Translations under genes and position numbers: made by a program | From: Streptomyces sp. NBC_01431 | GTDB taxonomy: Bacteria; Actinomycetota; Actinomycetes; Streptomycetales; Streptomycetaceae | Length of the DNA: 64,000 nucleotides | NCBI RefSeq assembly: GCF_036231355.1 | Contig: NZ_CP109496.1 | Location: 1 to 64,000, forward strand | Direction of reading: 5' to 3' | In this document: positions 7,831-15,808 of the stretch, in pieces | How positions within the stretch are numbered: the first letter of the stretch is position 1 | Layout: every line of letters begins with the position of its first letter | Notes under the pieces: model-generated | Database searches by the model: none | What the model saw: the letters and a program-made list of their open reading frames with translations, nothing else | What the model was told of the DNA's origin: nothing

Positions 7831-9000
7831 TGTCTCGTGATCCCGTTTGTGTCACTTGGAGTTGTTTGCGACGAGCTTCTTGATGCTGGTCTGGACGAGT
7901 CGGACCTTCGTGAGGATCTCGTCGGTGGTTGCGGTCCAAGTAAAGGGTTTGGCCTCGGAGTTCCAGGAGTCGATGTAGTCGCGGATCTGCTTGATCAGGA
8001 CGTTCACGCTGGAGAATGTGCCGCGGCGGATCGACTGGCGGGTCAGGATTCCGAACCAGGTCTCGATCTGGTTGATCCAGGAAGAGCCGACGGGGGTGAA
8101 GTGGAAGTGGACGTGCTGATTGTTGGTCAGCCATGCCTTCACCTCCGGCGTGGTGTGCGTGGAGAGGTTGTCCAGGACGACATGAATCTCCTTGTCCGCA
8201 TGCGGTTTCACCACCTTCTTGAGGAAGGCCAGGAAGTTCACGGCGTTCCGGCTCGGCCTGCACTCGCCGGTCACTTCGCCCGTGGCGACGTTGAGTGCGG
8301 CGAACAGGTTCGTGGTGCCGTGCCGGACATAGTCGTGGGTGCGCTTCTCGGTGGCTGCGAAGGTCACCGGCAGCACCGGCTGGGTCCGGTCCAGCGCCTG
8401 GATCTGCGTCTTCTCATCCACCGAGAGCACCACCGCGCCACCGGGCGGAGCCAGGTAGAGGCCGACGACATCAGCGACCTTGTCCGCGAACGCGGGATCC
8501 TTCGAAATCTTGAAGGTGCCCTTGCGATGCGGTTTGAGGTTCTCCTCGCGCCAGACCTTTGCGATGTAGTGCCAGGACACGGTGACGTTCTCGGTCCGCT
8601 TCAGATACTTCGCCAACTCCCGCGTCGACCAATGCGAAAGACCGGTGCCGACCGGCGGCGTCATGCGCGTCAATGCGATCACCCGCGCCCGGACCCGCGT
8701 CGGCACCTGCTCGCGCGCCCCGCCCGGACAGTCGCCCTCCAGCCCGGCGAGCCCGCGCTCGGCGTAACGGGTCCTCCAGCGGTCCACGGTCGGCAATGAC
8801 ACCCCGAGCAGTTCGGCAATGTCCTTGCGCCGGCGCCCCTCACCGGACCACAGCACGATCCGGGCCCGGGTGGCCACATCGGCGGGCACGTCCCGACTGT
8901 TCGCCAACTCCCGCAACTCGGCGGCCTGTTCCACGGAAAGCTCCATGCCGGGAGCAACGAGTCACACAAGATCAAGTAATGCCGACGGAATCACGAGACA
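7831..9000. mobile_element. IS630-family insertion sequence, complete
   Basis: The ends carry inverted repeats: TGTCTCGTGATCCCG (7831-7845) against CGGAATCACGAGACA (8986-9000), one mismatch in 15. Both sides are flanked by CTAG (7827-7830 and 9001-9004), the preferred IS630 target with TA duplicated inside it. The 1170-bp element has one transposase gene on the minus strand. Intact ends, frame and target duplication suggest recent insertion. Confidence 0.88.
7852..8946 (-). CDS. IS630-family transposase
   Basis: This 364-aa protein has an N-terminal helix-turn-helix (RRRKDIAELLGVSLPTVDRW, about residues 38-57), a second winged-helix region (STRELAKYLKR), then the DDE catalytic core: SVDEKTQ (first Asp), HVVLDNLSTH (second Asp) and the SSWINQIETWFGIL segment (Glu). 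All three acidic residues are present and length is normal, so the enzyme is probably active. ATG 8946 lies 54 bases inside the right inverted repeat. Confidence 0.93.
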   Translation of the reverse strand: MELSVEQAAELRELANSRDVPADVATRARIVLWSGEGRRRKDIAELLGVSLPTVDRWRTRYAERGLAGLEGDCPGGAREQVPTRVRARVIALTRMTPPVGTGLSHWSTRELAKYLKRTENVTVSWHYIAKVWREENLKPHRKGTFKISKDPAFADKVADVVGLYLAPPGGAVVLSVDEKTQIQALDRTQPVLPVTFAATEKRTHDYVRHGTTNLFAALNVATGEVTGECRPSRNAVNFLAFLKKVVKPHADKEIHVVLDNLSTHTTPEVKAWLTNNQHVHFHFTPVGSSWINQIETWFGILTRQSIRRGTFSSVNVLIKQIRDYIDSWNSEAKPFTWTATTDEILTKVRLVQTSIKKLVANNSK

Positions 9001-9025
9001 CTAGGGGCGCCGGACAGGAACGGCG

Positions 9026-9874
9026 TCAGTACAAGGCGATGGCGTTGAGGACGATGGCCGGGCCGGAGATGTATGCCTGGGCGTCATCGTCGGGAACGTT
9101 CAGGCCGAGCCTGTTGAGTTGCCGGGTGACCTCTCGGAGATCGTCTTCGATCTGCGTCATCATGATGCGGCGCATCATGAACTCCCAGCCGTGCAGCAGC
9201 CATTCGTCGGTGACCCTGTACTCATCCTGCGGAATGAGTCGGTAGACGCTGCCGAGGATGCGCATGTCTCCTTCGAGGCGATCAGCTGATGCTTGGTCAA
9301 TGAAGTAGCCAGGACGGATGTTGACGTACACCTTGTGCGGCAGAGAGCTGTCCGTGATCTCCAGGAGCATGGGCAGGGGTAGCAGCTCGTTGTGCAGGTA
9401 CACCTGCTGGATCGCCTGTGCGACGTCGGCGTCGTTCACGTCGAGGTTGGCGAGCTCGCTGAGATCGTCGATGTTGCGTTCCTGCATCAGGCGCCGGAAG
9501 ACGAAGAACAGCTTGCTCATCACGCTTGCTGCCGTGATGCGCGCGGTGCCCTCGATCTCGACCAGGGCATCTTTGGTAAGAGCCGACTCTCCGGCGGGGT
9601 TCACGCTGACCGCCTTGTCGCGAATCAGACCGTCGATCACCTTGGAGACAGTCGCCTTCTCTCGCGGAGCCAAGCTGTAGGTCGACTGGAACTGCACATC
9701 GGTTCCTGCGGATCCGTTCAGAGCGAGGGGGCCAATGCCCGCCTTGCCACCCCCGGACCGTTTCCTTGCGGTCGTCTCCACGATGTCCTGTGCCACTGGG
9801 ACGTCGACGTTGTGGTACTCCGCCTGGGAGAGCAGCGTCTCAAGATCGAGAAAACTCGGGTGCCTTAAAGCCAT
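9026..9874 (-). CDS. Hypothetical protein, 282 aa
   Basis: ATG 9874 (MALRHPSFLDLETLLSQAEY) is preferred over an upstream start that would add 43 Arg-rich residues. The protein has an N-terminal half with a Gly/Ala-rich stretch (KRSGGGKAGIGPLALNGSAG), then LAPREKATVSKVIDGLIRDK, and a C-terminal alpha/beta half with PLPMLLEITDSSLPHKVYVN and DEYRVTDEWLLHGWEFMMRR. It has no signal peptide or membrane segment. General build recalls DUF6414-like proteins with an N-terminal leader sequence and a C-terminal ligand-binding half, but this is a weak impression. The IS630 right end lies 26 bases beyond its stop. Confidence 0.6.
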   Translation of the reverse strand: MALRHPSFLDLETLLSQAEYHNVDVPVAQDIVETTARKRSGGGKAGIGPLALNGSAGTDVQFQSTYSLAPREKATVSKVIDGLIRDKAVSVNPAGESALTKDALVEIEGTARITAASVMSKLFFVFRRLMQERNIDDLSELANLDVNDADVAQAIQQVYLHNELLPLPMLLEITDSSLPHKVYVNIRPGYFIDQASADRLEGDMRILGSVYRLIPQDEYRVTDEWLLHGWEFMMRRIMMTQIEDDLREVTRQLNRLGLNVPDDDAQAYISGPAIVLNAIALY

Positions 9875-10065
9875 CGCACCAGTCTTCCAGTGGGCACTGA
9901 CAACAGGGCTCCCGAGCGACGATCTGGCCCGGTGCTGCGTATTGCCCCGATTCCCGAACGCCTCGCCCGAGACAGCTCCGCGGGAGCGGGCCCAGCGGAG
10001 CATCGTGCCTCCGCCGGGCGCCTACGCCCCCCAGGCGACCACCCCGCTATACGCAGAGTTGCGCC

Positions 10066-10629
10066 CTAGCGGTCGATCGGAAGCACACCGTCCAGACCGC
10101 TCTCGCGCAGAATGCGCTGGACGGTGTCGTCGAGGGTGCTGTCAGTGGCGATGACGGTCTCCATGCCACCAGCCAGCAGATCCCTTTCCCGGTACCAGTC
10201 GCTGAGGTGATCGGGCGTGACCTGTTGGAGGTATTCGGCGTCGGCTTTCGTCGCGTGCCGTCGCACCGTCTCCGCGTACGGCACATCGAGGTAGTAGCAG
10301 CACGAGACGCCACAGTGAGCGCGCACCAGGTCCTGGAGCATCGTGCCGTAGCGGTCGGCGTACAGGATGCCCTCGACGACGACGTGGAAGCCGTTGTCGA
10401 GGGCGTAGCGGGCGGTGAGGTCGATCAGGCCGATGTTGGCGCCGCCGGGCCGGTCGCGTTCGCGCAGCACGATCCGGCGGAGGTTGTCCTGGGCGACGAT
10501 GGCGAGGTTGCGGCCGAACTTTTCGCGCAGGCCGGCCGCGACGGATGACTTGCCCGAGGCGCTGTTGCCTCGGAGCACGATCAGGCGCGTGTCGCTGGTC
10601 CCCACGGTGCCGTGCGCGGCCTCAGTCAC
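10066..10629 (-). CDS. P-loop kinase, zeta-toxin/AAA type
   Basis: This 187-aa protein carries a Walker A (LIVLRGNSASGKSSVAAGL, about residues 16-34), an acidic strand (LAIVAQDNLRRIVL), HVVVEGILYADRYG and an Arg-rich lid (TVRRHATKADAEY), the layout of small P-loop kinases close to the zeta-toxin, chloramphenicol phosphotransferase and gluconate-kinase group. The phosphate acceptor is not evident. GTG 10629 overlaps the stop of the upstream gene (GTGACTGA), so it is translationally coupled to it. Confidence 0.7.
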   Translation of the reverse strand: MTEAAHGTVGTSDTRLIVLRGNSASGKSSVAAGLREKFGRNLAIVAQDNLRRIVLRERDRPGGANIGLIDLTARYALDNGFHVVVEGILYADRYGTMLQDLVRAHCGVSCCYYLDVPYAETVRRHATKADAEYLQQVTPDHLSDWYRERDLLAGGMETVIATDSTLDDTVQRILRESGLDGVLPIDR

Positions 10630-11425
10630 CGCGGCTGACCTGGATGCGGTTCTTGTGGAAGTGCTCCCAGTCCATGACCAGGCGGAAGCGGCGGTGGGCC
10701 TCCAGGCGCTCCGCGTCAGTGGGTTCTTCGCCGCGCTGGAGGCGGGCGTCGCCGGATTTCACGAGTTCCGCGAGAGCGAGCCGGACATCGTCGACATCCC
10801 GGTCGGTCGCGGCCGCGAGACGGTCCAGGGAGGTGAGGGTCTCTGCCGGTTCACCCAGATCGTCGACCAGGTGGTCGACGAGGGTGTCGAGGAGCGGGCC
10901 GGTGCGCATCGTCCAGCGGATCTGGTCGAGGCGCTTGGTGAGTTCGGGGTCCAGGGGCAGCAGGTCGCCGGGCAGCGGCAGCGCGGCGGGCATGGACCAT
11001 CGGGTGCCGTCCGGTGTCTCTTCGCGGCGGGCCAGGCCCCACGTCAGGTAGAGCTCGGACAGGTCCCGCACGGTGGTGGGCACCGGGTATCCGGCTGTCG
11101 TCAGCATGGCGCTGAACTGCTTCCAGCGGGCCGCCTCGCAGGCCTCGGGGCCCTCTGGCGCTGCCTCGTAGTCCCACTCTTCGTCGGGCCAGGAGAAGGT
11201 GAGGGGACTGTCGAGGTTGCCGCCGATCAAGTCCCAGTGCCCGTCGAAGAACTCGTGCACCAGGTCGTCCAGGGAGCCAGTGAAACCGGGCTGGCACGCC
11301 GTCCCGATCAGCATGGTCAGCGCAAGACCTTGGCGGGGCAGGACCTGCTCCCAGCCTGCGGGCCACCAGTCGTTGTGCATCGCCAGGTCCCGGCGCGATC
11401 CGGGCACAGACGCGTTCTCAGTCAT
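10622..11425 (-). CDS. Hypothetical protein, DUF6042-like
   Basis: The start is placed at ATG 11425 (MTENASVPGSRRDL); a longer frame adds 33 unlikely residues. The 267-aa product begins with MHNDWWPAGWEQVLPRQGLA (about residues 16-35), continues with LIGGNLDSPLTFSWPDEEWD, and ends in a helical half with two-domain character (LAAATDRDVDDVRLALAELV resembles a small winged-helix or helix-turn-helix). The first half resembles the DUF6042 family of Streptomyces as I remember it. It forms a two-gene operon with the kinase. Confidence 0.6.
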   Translation of the reverse strand: MTENASVPGSRRDLAMHNDWWPAGWEQVLPRQGLALTMLIGTACQPGFTGSLDDLVHEFFDGHWDLIGGNLDSPLTFSWPDEEWDYEAAPEGPEACEAARWKQFSAMLTTAGYPVPTTVRDLSELYLTWGLARREETPDGTRWSMPAALPLPGDLLPLDPELTKRLDQIRWTMRTGPLLDTLVDHLVDDLGEPAETLTSLDRLAAATDRDVDDVRLALAELVKSGDARLQRGEEPTDAERLEAHRRFRLVMDWEHFHKNRIQVSRGD

Positions 11426-11544
11426 CCGCAGCTCTTCCTCGAAAACACCTCGGTGCCCGCAGCGTACGCAGCCTGGTGAGCCCTCACGAACGTCCCACCC
11501 ATGCCTGGTGGTCGGGGGCGGCATGCAGCTGCTCGCGGAGGCGG

Positions 11545-11747
11545 CCGCGGAACCAACGGCCTGCTGCGGCAGTACTTCCCGAGGGCACCGACCTGTCCGT
11601 GCACAGCGCCGAAGACCTCGAACACGTCGCCCAGCCCCTCAACGGCCGACCACGCAAAACGCTCGGCTGGAGAACCCCAGCCGAGCGCCTGCGTGATCTA
11701 CTGACGGCCACGAAGGCCACCAGGTGTTGCGAGGACCCCGAGAATCC
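11545..11747 (+). pseudogene. IS30-family transposase C-terminal remnant
   Basis: Two frames joined by a frameshift near 11580 give TNGLLRQYFP followed by EGTDLSVHSAEDLEHVAQ and LNGRPRKTLGWRTPAERLRD, the C-terminal signature of IS30-family transposases (ENxNGLLRQYFPKGTDLS...LNxRPRKTLGWxTPAE). The upstream catalytic part is absent. The IS21 element begins directly after. Confidence 0.7.
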
Positions 11748-11836
11748 TGTCGGCGACGGCTGAAAAATGGACCAGTGTGGACGCTTGAAAGTTGACCCCC
11801 TCCAGGGGTCTGGCTCGTTGAGTCAGGCCGGGAGGA

Positions 11837-13090
11837 GTGGTGATCAGCGTGGAGGACTGGGCGGAGATCCGCCGGCTTCACCGGGCCGAGCAGATGCCGG
11901 TTCGGGCGATCGCGAGGAAGCTGGGGATCGCGAGGAACACCGTTCGCAGAGCGATCGCGGACGACGCGCCGCCGAAGTATCAGCGGGCGCCGAGGGGTTC
12001 GATCGTGGACGCGGTCGAGCCGCAGATCCGTGAACTGCTCGAGCAGTGGCCGGAGATGCCGGCGACGGTGATCGCTGAGCGGATCGGCTGGGACCGGGGC
12101 CTGACGGTGCTCAAGGACCGGGTCCGGGACCTGCGGCCGGCCTATCGGCCTGCGGATCCGGCTTCGCGGACGGTCTATGAGCCGGGCGAGATCGGCCAGT
12201 GTGACCTGTGGTTCCCGCCGGCAGACATTCCGCTCGGCTTCGGCCAGGTCGGGCGGCCGCCGGTGCTGGTCATGGTCGCGGGCTACTCGCGGTGGATCAC
12301 CGCCCGGATGCTGCCCTCGAGGTCTGCGGCCGACCTGATCGCCGGGCACTGGCGGCTGCTGACCGAGCTGGGCGCCGTCCCTAGGGTGCTGGTCTGGGAC
12401 AACGAGGGAGCCGTCGGCTCCTGGCGGTCCGGCGGTCCTCAACTGACCGACGATTTCGCTGCGTTCGCCGGACTGCTGGGCGTCAAGTTCCTGCTCTGCA
12501 AGCCCCGGGACCCAGAAGCTAAGGGCCTGGTCGAGCGGGCCAACGGCTATCTGGAGACGTCGTTCCTGCCCGGGCGGGTGTTCGCCTCGCCGGCCGACTT
12601 CAACATCCAGCTGGCCGACTGGCTGACCAGGGCGAACCGGCGCATCCACCGCACCTTGCAGGCCCGCCCGGCGGACCGGCTGGAAGCGGACCGCTCGCGG
12701 ATGCTGGCCTTGCCGCCGATCGCCCCGCCGGGCTGGTGGAAGGCATCGCTGCGGCTGCCGAGAGACCACTACGTCCGCCTCGACACCTGCGACTACTCGG
12801 TGCATCCGCTGGCCATCGGCCGCCGCGTCGAGGTCGCCGCCGACCTGGACCAGGTCCTGGTGACCTGCGACGGCGTCGAGGTCGCCCGCCATGCCCGCAG
12901 CTGGGCTCGCCACCAGACCATCACCGACCCGGACCACGCGGCCGCTGCCGCGGCCGCCCGCAAGGCGGCCGCCGGCACGAAACCGGCGCCGGCGGATGTG
13001 ACGGAGGTTGAGGAGCGGTCGCTGGACACCTACGACCGGATCTTCGGCGTCATCGACGGCGGACTGAGCACGGGCGAAGGGGCAGCATGA
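11837..13090 (+). CDS. istA: IS21-family transposase IstA
   Basis: This 417-aa protein has an N-terminal helix-turn-helix (MPVRAIARKLGIARNTVRRA, about residues 20-39), an integrase core with QCDLWFPPA (first Asp), RVLVWDNEGAVG (second Asp) and AKGLVERANGYLETS (Glu), and a C-terminal beta-barrel-like part (YVRLDTCDYSVHPLAIGRRV). Length is usual for the shorter IstA group. It works with IstB, which selects target DNA. The IS21 ends and full frame suggest it is functional. Confidence 0.93.
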   Translation: MVISVEDWAEIRRLHRAEQMPVRAIARKLGIARNTVRRAIADDAPPKYQRAPRGSIVDAVEPQIRELLEQWPEMPATVIAERIGWDRGLTVLKDRVRDLRPAYRPADPASRTVYEPGEIGQCDLWFPPADIPLGFGQVGRPPVLVMVAGYSRWITARMLPSRSAADLIAGHWRLLTELGAVPRVLVWDNEGAVGSWRSGGPQLTDDFAAFAGLLGVKFLLCKPRDPEAKGLVERANGYLETSFLPGRVFASPADFNIQLADWLTRANRRIHRTLQARPADRLEADRSRMLALPPIAPPGWWKASLRLPRDHYVRLDTCDYSVHPLAIGRRVEVAADLDQVLVTCDGVEVARHARSWARHQTITDPDHAAAAAAARKAAAGTKPAPADVTEVEERSLDTYDRIFGVIDGGLSTGEGAA

Positions 13091-13896
13091 TGAGCACGAA
13101 GAACAGCACTAACCAGGCCAGGACCAGCCGTGACGTCGGCTCCGAACTGATCTATCTGACCAAGGCGTTGAAGGCCCCGGCCTTGCGGGATGCTGCCGCC
13201 CGGCTCGCCGAGCGGGCCCGCGACGAAGGCTGGAGCCACGAGGAGTATCTGGCCGCATGCCTGCAGAGGGAGGTCGCCGCCCGCGACTCCCACAGCGCCG
13301 AGGGACGCATCCGGGCGGCTCGTTTCCCCTCTCGCAAGTCGCTGGAGGACTTCGATTTCGATCACCAGCGGTCCGTGAAACGCGAGGTCATCGCCCATCT
13401 GGGGACGCTGGACTTCGTCGCCGGAAAGGAGAATGTGATCTTCCTGGGGCCGCCCGGCACTGGCAAGACCCACCTCGCCACCGGGCTCGGCATCCGGGCC
13501 TGCCAGGCCGGCCACCGGGTCGCGTTCGGCACCGCCGCCCAGTGGGTCACCCGCCTTGCCGAGGCCCACCAGGCAGGGCGTCTGAGCGATGAGTTGATCC
13601 GGCTGGGACGGATTCCGCTGATCGTGGTCGACGAGGTCGGTTACATCCCCTTCGAGCCCGAGGCTGCGAACCTGTTCTTCCAGTTCATCTCAGGCCGCTA
13701 CGAACGCGCCTCGGTGATCGTCACCAGCAACAAGCCCTTCGGACGCTGGGGCGAGGTCTTCGGCGACGACACCGTCGCCGCCGCGATGATCGACCGCCTC
13801 GTCCACCATGCCGAGGTCATCTCGCTGAAGGGCGACAGCTACCGCATGCGCGGCCGCGACCTCGGACGGGTTCCCGCCGCCAACACCGGGGAATGA
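13087..13896 (+). CDS. istB: IS21-family helper ATPase IstB
   Basis: This 269-aa DnaA/DnaC-like AAA+ ATPase has Walker A VIFLGPPGTGKTHLATGLG (about residues 117-135), Walker B IPLIVVDEVGYIPF and sensor ASVIVTSNKPFGRWGEVFGD. The final VISLKGDSYRMRGRD matches the family end (usually SYR). It loads the transposase onto target DNA. The ATG overlaps the istA stop by 4 bases, allowing coupled translation. Confidence 0.95.
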   Translation: MMSTKNSTNQARTSRDVGSELIYLTKALKAPALRDAAARLAERARDEGWSHEEYLAACLQREVAARDSHSAEGRIRAARFPSRKSLEDFDFDHQRSVKREVIAHLGTLDFVAGKENVIFLGPPGTGKTHLATGLGIRACQAGHRVAFGTAAQWVTRLAEAHQAGRLSDELIRLGRIPLIVVDEVGYIPFEPEAANLFFQFISGRYERASVIVTSNKPFGRWGEVFGDDTVAAAMIDRLVHHAEVISLKGDSYRMRGRDLGRVPAANTGE

Positions 13897-14037
13897 CCAA
13901 CATCAACTGACGCAGTGGGGGTCACTTTTCACCCGCCGGACTCGGCTCACTTTTCAAGCGTCGCCGACAGTTCAGCACTTCGGGAGGCACCCGGGATTCG
14001 AACAGCCCGTGACCTGTGACCGGCCAGTACGGCGCGT

Positions 14038-14580
14038 TCAGTCCCACCAGCCGTTGTCGGTGTGCCAGCACCGCACCCACTCCTCGAAGCCCCACGCCTG
14101 GTCGCCGGGCGCCGGGATGGCGCCGACGTCGGCGATCATCCACACCTCGCCACGGCGGGGGCCGGTGGTCAGCAGGATCCAGAACGACTGTCCGTCCTCG
14201 GACCCGAGAACGATGGAGCCCTTGTTGAATGCAGCATCGATCCGCGGGTCCACAGGGTCGACACTCTCGTCGTCCTCCCAGGGCCAGGCTGCTTCCAGGG
14301 GGAACAGTTCTCCTGGCTGCCGCGGGCCAAGGTCGGGCCATCCGTCGGGCAGCCAGCCGAGCGGCTGGAGACCGCCGTCGCCGGCGGGGCCGAGGCTGGA
14401 CCCGTTGCTGATCTCCGCGATGAACGTCCTGTACGGCTCCGGGAGGACCACACCGTTCCCCTCCTCCCAGCCTGCGACAGCTTCATGTCCGAGCGGCGGC
14501 TCGCGCCATTCCGGTGGAAACGCGGAGCGCAGGAAGTCGAGAGTGGCGTAGGCGGGAGGCTGATCACGTGGGTCTGTCAC
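14038..14580 (-). CDS. SMI1/KNR4 (SUKH) family protein
   Basis: Starting at GTG 14580 the 180-aa product has the SUKH fold: an N-terminal helix, EAVAGWEEGNGVVLPEPYRT then FIAEISNGSSLGPAGDGGLQ (the family's LPxxYxxFLxxxNG region), PLGWLPDGWPDL, and a C-terminal part with GSEDGQSFWILLTTGPRRGE and WGFEEWVRCW. SUKH proteins are mostly immunity proteins against nuclease and deaminase toxins, although orphans are common. GTGA overlaps the stop of the upstream gene, so the two form an operon. No toxin is recognisable nearby. Confidence 0.8.
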   Translation of the reverse strand: MTDPRDQPPAYATLDFLRSAFPPEWREPPLGHEAVAGWEEGNGVVLPEPYRTFIAEISNGSSLGPAGDGGLQPLGWLPDGWPDLGPRQPGELFPLEAAWPWEDDESVDPVDPRIDAAFNKGSIVLGSEDGQSFWILLTTGPRRGEVWMIADVGAIPAPGDQAWGFEEWVRCWHTDNGWWD

Positions 14581-14894
14581 AGCAGCATGCTGGCAGAATT
14601 CGAAGTCCGGCTTGTCGGTGGTCGCAGCGGCCACAGCGCAGCGGTGAGCGGAATGCCGTTCAGCATGGCGATGGTCCGCGGGCTCCCCATGGCGACCTCG
14701 TCGGACACCACCGCGTGCAAGGTCAGGGTCCCGAACGCGGCGCTGAGGCGTTCGCCCTTGCCCCGGTCGATGTTCCAGGCCTGCAGGCGTTCATGACGTT
14801 TGTTCAACCGCCACGGTTCCTGATCAACAAGGGGCAGGACGTGATGGCCGAGGCGTACGCACTGGCGCCACACGGTGTCGCGGTCCGAAACCAC
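14577..14894 (-). CDS. Hypothetical protein, 105 aa, coupled to the SUKH gene
   Basis: GTG 14894 follows a GGAGG site. The product reads VSDRDTVWRQCVRLGHHVLP, then LNKRHERLQAWNIDRGKGER and LTLHAVVSDEVAMGSPRTIA. It has no signal peptide or membrane segment; the end is less ordered. Its stop TGA overlaps the GTG of the SUKH gene. A broken second copy of its leader and first codons lies at 2806-2890. I do not recognise a family; a role beside an immunity-type gene is possible. Confidence 0.55.
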   Translation of the reverse strand: MVSDRDTVWRQCVRLGHHVLPLVDQEPWRLNKRHERLQAWNIDRGKGERLSAAFGTLTLHAVVSDEVAMGSPRTIAMLNGIPLTAALWPLRPPTSRTSNSASMLL

Positions 14895-15010
14895 AAGGAC
14901 GCCTCCTTGAACCGGGGACCCCAGGGCCCGCTGTCCAGAACTTCCCGTGCGGCCCCGGGGCTTGCGGCTCCCCTATCCAAGCCGGCATACCTCAGGCCGG
15001 ATCGCCGCGA

Positions 15011-15283
15011 TCACTTCCTGCGCGCCCAGCGGTAGCCGACGTTCGGATGTGACGTGTTGCCGTGGGAGCTGCCCGGCATGTGGCGGCCCAGGTCGGCGAG
15101 GCGGTCGAGCTCGTCGCCGCTGTCCAGCGCGGCCATCTGGCCGGCCAGGGCTGCGATCTTGCTGCGGAACTGGGACTCCACGCTGGGGTCGCGGAGTTCA
15201 CCGATGTAGGGGTACTCGTCGAACTCGGGGCTCTTGGCGACCTTCTCGAAGGTCTCGCGCAGCAGGTCCGAGTGTTTGATCAT
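15011..15283 (-). CDS. Small hypothetical protein, 90 aa
   Basis: This ATG-started, mostly helical and acidic protein (MIKHSDLLRETFEKVAKSPE, then RSKIAALAGQMAALDSGDEL) has a short basic end (NVGYRWARRK). It is divergent from the marR gene across a short intergenic region with operator-like repeats, so it is probably controlled by that regulator. No family recognised. Confidence 0.5.
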   Translation of the reverse strand: MIKHSDLLRETFEKVAKSPEFDEYPYIGELRDPSVESQFRSKIAALAGQMAALDSGDELDRLADLGRHMPGSSHGNTSHPNVGYRWARRK

Positions 15284-15299
15284 GAGCTCAATTTATCGC

Positions 15300-15345
15300 A
15301 GCGCTGTTATATTAGCGCTGTGACATCTTTAGATCCCACAGCGCT
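15300..15345. promoter_or_regulatory. Probable MarR operator: three AGCGCT palindromes
   Basis: AGCGCT occurs at 15300-15305, 15314-15319 and 15340-15345, with an AT-rich TTATATT between the first two that could be a -10 element. The extended repeats (CAGCGCTGTTAT and ATTAGCGCTGTG) form an imperfect dyad. The sites overlap the marR GTG start and lie between the two divergent genes, the usual place for MarR autoregulation. Confidence 0.5.
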
Positions 15346-15808
15346 ACCTGATCCCTGGCAATCCCTGCACGAGCTTCTGGCAGCCATGGACGCCGAGATC
15401 GAGCAGGTCTACGCAGAGCGTGGCATCGAGGGGGTGCGGCCTCGGTTCGCCTATCCGCTAATCCGGCTCGCCCACACCGGACCACTGACCATTCGCGAGC
15501 TTGCGAAGTCCCTGGACCGCTCGCACTCCGCGATCAGCCAGACCATCGCCGCCATGCGCAAGGAGGATCTGGTCACCTCCGAGCCGGGGCCTGACGCCCG
15601 CACCCGGCGGATCGACCTGACCGAGCGCGGCCGGTCGCTGGTGCCGTTCCTAGAGGCGGAGTGGCGCGCTACCCACGCGACGGTCGCCGAACTGGACGGC
15701 GAGGTCCCGTATGCGATGACCACCGTTGTCGAGGAGGTGCGGCGGGCGCTGGAACGCCGGTCGATGCGGCAGCGGATCCTCCACCACCTTGTCGAGCCAC
15801 CGCGATGA
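15320..15808 (+). CDS. MarR-family transcriptional regulator
   Basis: This 162-aa protein has a winged helix: PLTIRELAKSLDRSHSAISQ (helix-turn-helix, about residues 55-74), TIAAMRKEDLVTSEPGPDAR and RRIDLTERGRSLVPFLEAEW (wing and following helix), with N- and C-terminal dimerisation helices. GTG 15320 has no ribosome site and lies just after the promoter-like AT stretch, so the mRNA is probably leaderless. The stop overlaps the ATG of the MFS gene (ATGA), which it likely controls. Confidence 0.88.
   Translation: MTSLDPTALPDPWQSLHELLAAMDAEIEQVYAERGIEGVRPRFAYPLIRLAHTGPLTIRELAKSLDRSHSAISQTIAAMRKEDLVTSEPGPDARTRRIDLTERGRSLVPFLEAEWRATHATVAELDGEVPYAMTTVVEEVRRALERRSMRQRILHHLVEPPR

Larger units (their letters stand above)
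11748..13969. mobile_element. IS21-family insertion sequence, complete
   Basis: Ends TGTCGGCGAC (11748-11757) and GTCGCCGACA (13960-13969) are inverted repeats beginning TG and ending CA, followed inward by related TTGAAAAGTGA-like motifs on both sides (multiple terminal repeats are usual in IS21). It contains istA and istB on the plus strand, overlapping by 4 bases. No clear target duplication was seen. The left end abuts an IS30 remnant. Confidence 0.85.

Noticed and set aside
11639..12937. Long minus-strand frame antisense to istA
   Set aside because: Typical shadow frame in high-GC DNA: Arg/Pro/Gln-rich, while istA on the plus strand has all catalytic motifs.
13985..14035. tRNA-like GGGATTCGAACAGCCC beside the IS21 right end
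   Set aside because: The stem is too irregular and the loop too long for a T arm; no cloverleaf.
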